From Paramecium sonneborni (lineage: Eukaryota; Ciliophora; Oligohymenophorea; Peniculida; Parameciidae), in the NCBI GenBank assembly GCA_905182985.1, contig CAJJDN010000058.1, forward strand, positions 56,651 to 120,650: a stretch of 64,000 nucleotides of DNA. The letters are read 5' to 3'. Positions 62,813 to 64,000 of this stretch are shown here, one piece after another (the stretch's first letter is position 1; every line of letters starts with the position of its first letter). The translations under genes and the position numbers were made by a program. The notes under the pieces are model-generated. The model was given only the letters and a program-made list of their open reading frames with translations. It searched no databases and was not told the origin of the DNA.

Positions 62813-63982
62813 TAAAACTGTTATAATAATTTAAGATATTTTTTTGTTCACTTTTATTAAAATTTTTACTTTTCCACTTGTATGAATTTTTCAGGTATAA
62901 CTCACTTAAAAATTGATTTTAGTTCATATGTCCCTTAGAATATTAATTTATCTTATAATAAACAAAAATTCATCAAAATCTTTTTATTTTTTTATTCAGC
63001 AATTGTTATTAAAATTATAAAGTAATTTATCCTTCCCAAATAATCCTCTACAAACTCAGTTATAAATTAAATATAATGTCATATTTTTATTTATTCTTTA
63101 TTAAATAAACTAGCTTGGTTCCTTTTGATAATATGTTTCCTAATAAAATTTTGATAACCAAGTTAATGAATATTTTACATAAAATCTAATTAAGCTAAAG
63201 ATATGACTGCAAAAAAGTGTAAAGCTCCATGAATTGTAATTGGTTTGTATTATATTCTAGCTTAATCTACCTTTCTCTCTGCATATTCAGAAGTCTTTAT
63301 TTTTCTTCTATATCTTTGATTTCTCTTTAGATGATTATAATATTTATGTAGCTTCTTCATCATTCAAAATATCTTCTGCCTTATTAAACTTTAAGAATCT
63401 AATCTTCTATTTTTTATAATTCTTGTTTTTTTTTATGCTAATATTTATCGATTTTTCTCTTCCTTTAAATTTGGTATCTAAAAACTTCTTATTACTTTTA
63501 TTATACTCTATTGTCTTTAATTTACTATTGTATTATATGGTCTTTAATTTACTGCTGTTTAAAATTCACTTTGAATTAGTTATAATATATTTATTTTAAC
63601 TTTATTTTATACTTCTTTCATAGAACGTAGTGATTCACTTTTACATTCTTATTAATGTAGCACTTCTTCATATTTGGTAAATGGAATCTCTGTCTATTCT
63701 TATTGAATAAAAAGAATAAATATCAAATATATCGAATTTATTATACCCATTTGGCATAGCAACACTTTTTACTGCAGATCAAGCTCTATTTCCACTAAGA
63801 TTCATTAATTTTATATAATATTAACCTTCTTTATTATTCTACCCATCTATCCATTCATTTTGATTCTTTACTTATTTGTATCATTTTATTATATAATAAT
63901 GATTTCTAAAATTTAATAGTTAATCTACCAAATTGTTCTTTATCTAAGAATTTGTACTATTTTTAAAATTGTGCAGAATTCA
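62813..63982. repeat. direct duplication 3, right copy (1,170 bp)
   Basis: Identical to 61642-62811. Only the last 18 bases of the window lie beyond it. Confidence 0.9.
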
Positions 63983-64000
63983 GTAATTATTTCATTTTAC

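Larger units (their letters stand above)
60229..64000 (-). pseudogene. decayed dynein heavy chain gene (C-terminal part)
   Basis: Dynein motor blocks appear in the right order on the minus strand but in shifting frames with in-frame TGAs. Stalk/strut region: AEDILNDEEATQILQSSKEK. AAA5/6 link: RKVDQARIQYKPITIHGAL, LAQLDFMQNIHQLGYQNF, VCRGLFGKDKLLYNF. AAA6: DRRNYGPIGFNIYYDLNQSD, YISIRQLQ, VADERDRRLLDEF, DEEYLNQLNTLPHVQP. C-terminal domain: DGTLIFGLFLEGCKLDQGKE and CPVNKILGRRGILSITGYLP. TGA replaces the near-invariant Trp of 'VIWLKP' (60346-60348) and also precedes VCRGLF (61885-61887). A frameshift lies between FNYS and VADERD. No small introns explain these. The relic runs off the right edge and is partly doubled by an assembly duplication. 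Confidence 0.85.

Noticed and set aside
1..64000. CRISPR arrays, bacterial insertion sequences, bacterial promoters or operons
   Set aside because: The genetic code, introns and gene families are those of a ciliate; no short regularly spaced repeats or transposase genes were seen.

Overview
The window is ciliate macronuclear DNA, almost certainly from Paramecium (P. aurelia-like). In every recognisable gene TAA and TAG are read as glutamine and TGA is the only stop. The genes are cut by very small GT..AG introns of about 19-31 nt that keep conserved motifs in frame, the DNA is strongly AT-rich, and many neighbours are only 8-100 bp apart. I built the gene models by hand: translate with the ciliate code, remove the tiny introns, and check that the spliced length is a multiple of three. 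For most genes this closed exactly.

Layout. 1-8.2 kb: two minus-strand genes, an N-terminal-Gly (myristoylation-type) C2 protein and a 5.7-kb signal-peptide/single-pass surface protein. 8.4-14.5 kb: a PTEN-type phosphatase (plus), a coiled-coil protein, a CFAP100/CCDC37-type axonemal protein and a SNAPC4-like Myb protein (minus). 14.8-19.4 kb: acid sphingomyelinase-like phosphodiesterase and ETF-alpha (minus), then a ULK/ATG1-like kinase (plus). 20-24.8 kb: TLDc protein (minus), FCP1/SCP-type phosphatase and a coiled-coil protein (plus). 24.9-28.3 kb: a Piwi-clade Argonaute (Ptiwi) and a TMBIM/Bax-inhibitor-like membrane protein (minus). 30.5-36.1 kb: a 1,069-aa coiled-coil protein, a membrane J-domain protein with a degenerate HPD motif and a trichocyst-matrix-type secretory protein (plus). 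37.1-42.9 kb: a TPR protein and an SK-type potassium channel (minus). 43.7-48.4 kb: a pseudogene-rich stretch ending in an intact cytochrome P450. 49.2-53.9 kb: an RPGRIP1L-type transition-zone protein with a multi-EF-hand C-terminus. Then tRNA-Thr(UGU), two small coiled-coil genes, a kinesin, a LITAF-domain protein and a decayed dynein heavy chain running off the right edge.

The gene set fits a swimming, secreting ciliate. Cilia are represented by CFAP100, RPGRIP1L, kinesin and the dynein relic. Membrane excitability and signalling are represented by the SK channel, PTEN, the C2 protein and EF-hands. Other genes cover regulated exocytosis (trichocyst matrix), lysosomal lipid turnover, and small-RNA pathways (Ptiwi). 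There is no operon logic.

Three perfect direct duplications of 1,131, 1,128 and 1,170 bp each abut a run of N (24, 1 and 1). They are best read as unmerged contig overlaps, not biology. They distort the coiled-coil gene, the TPR gene and the dynein relic.
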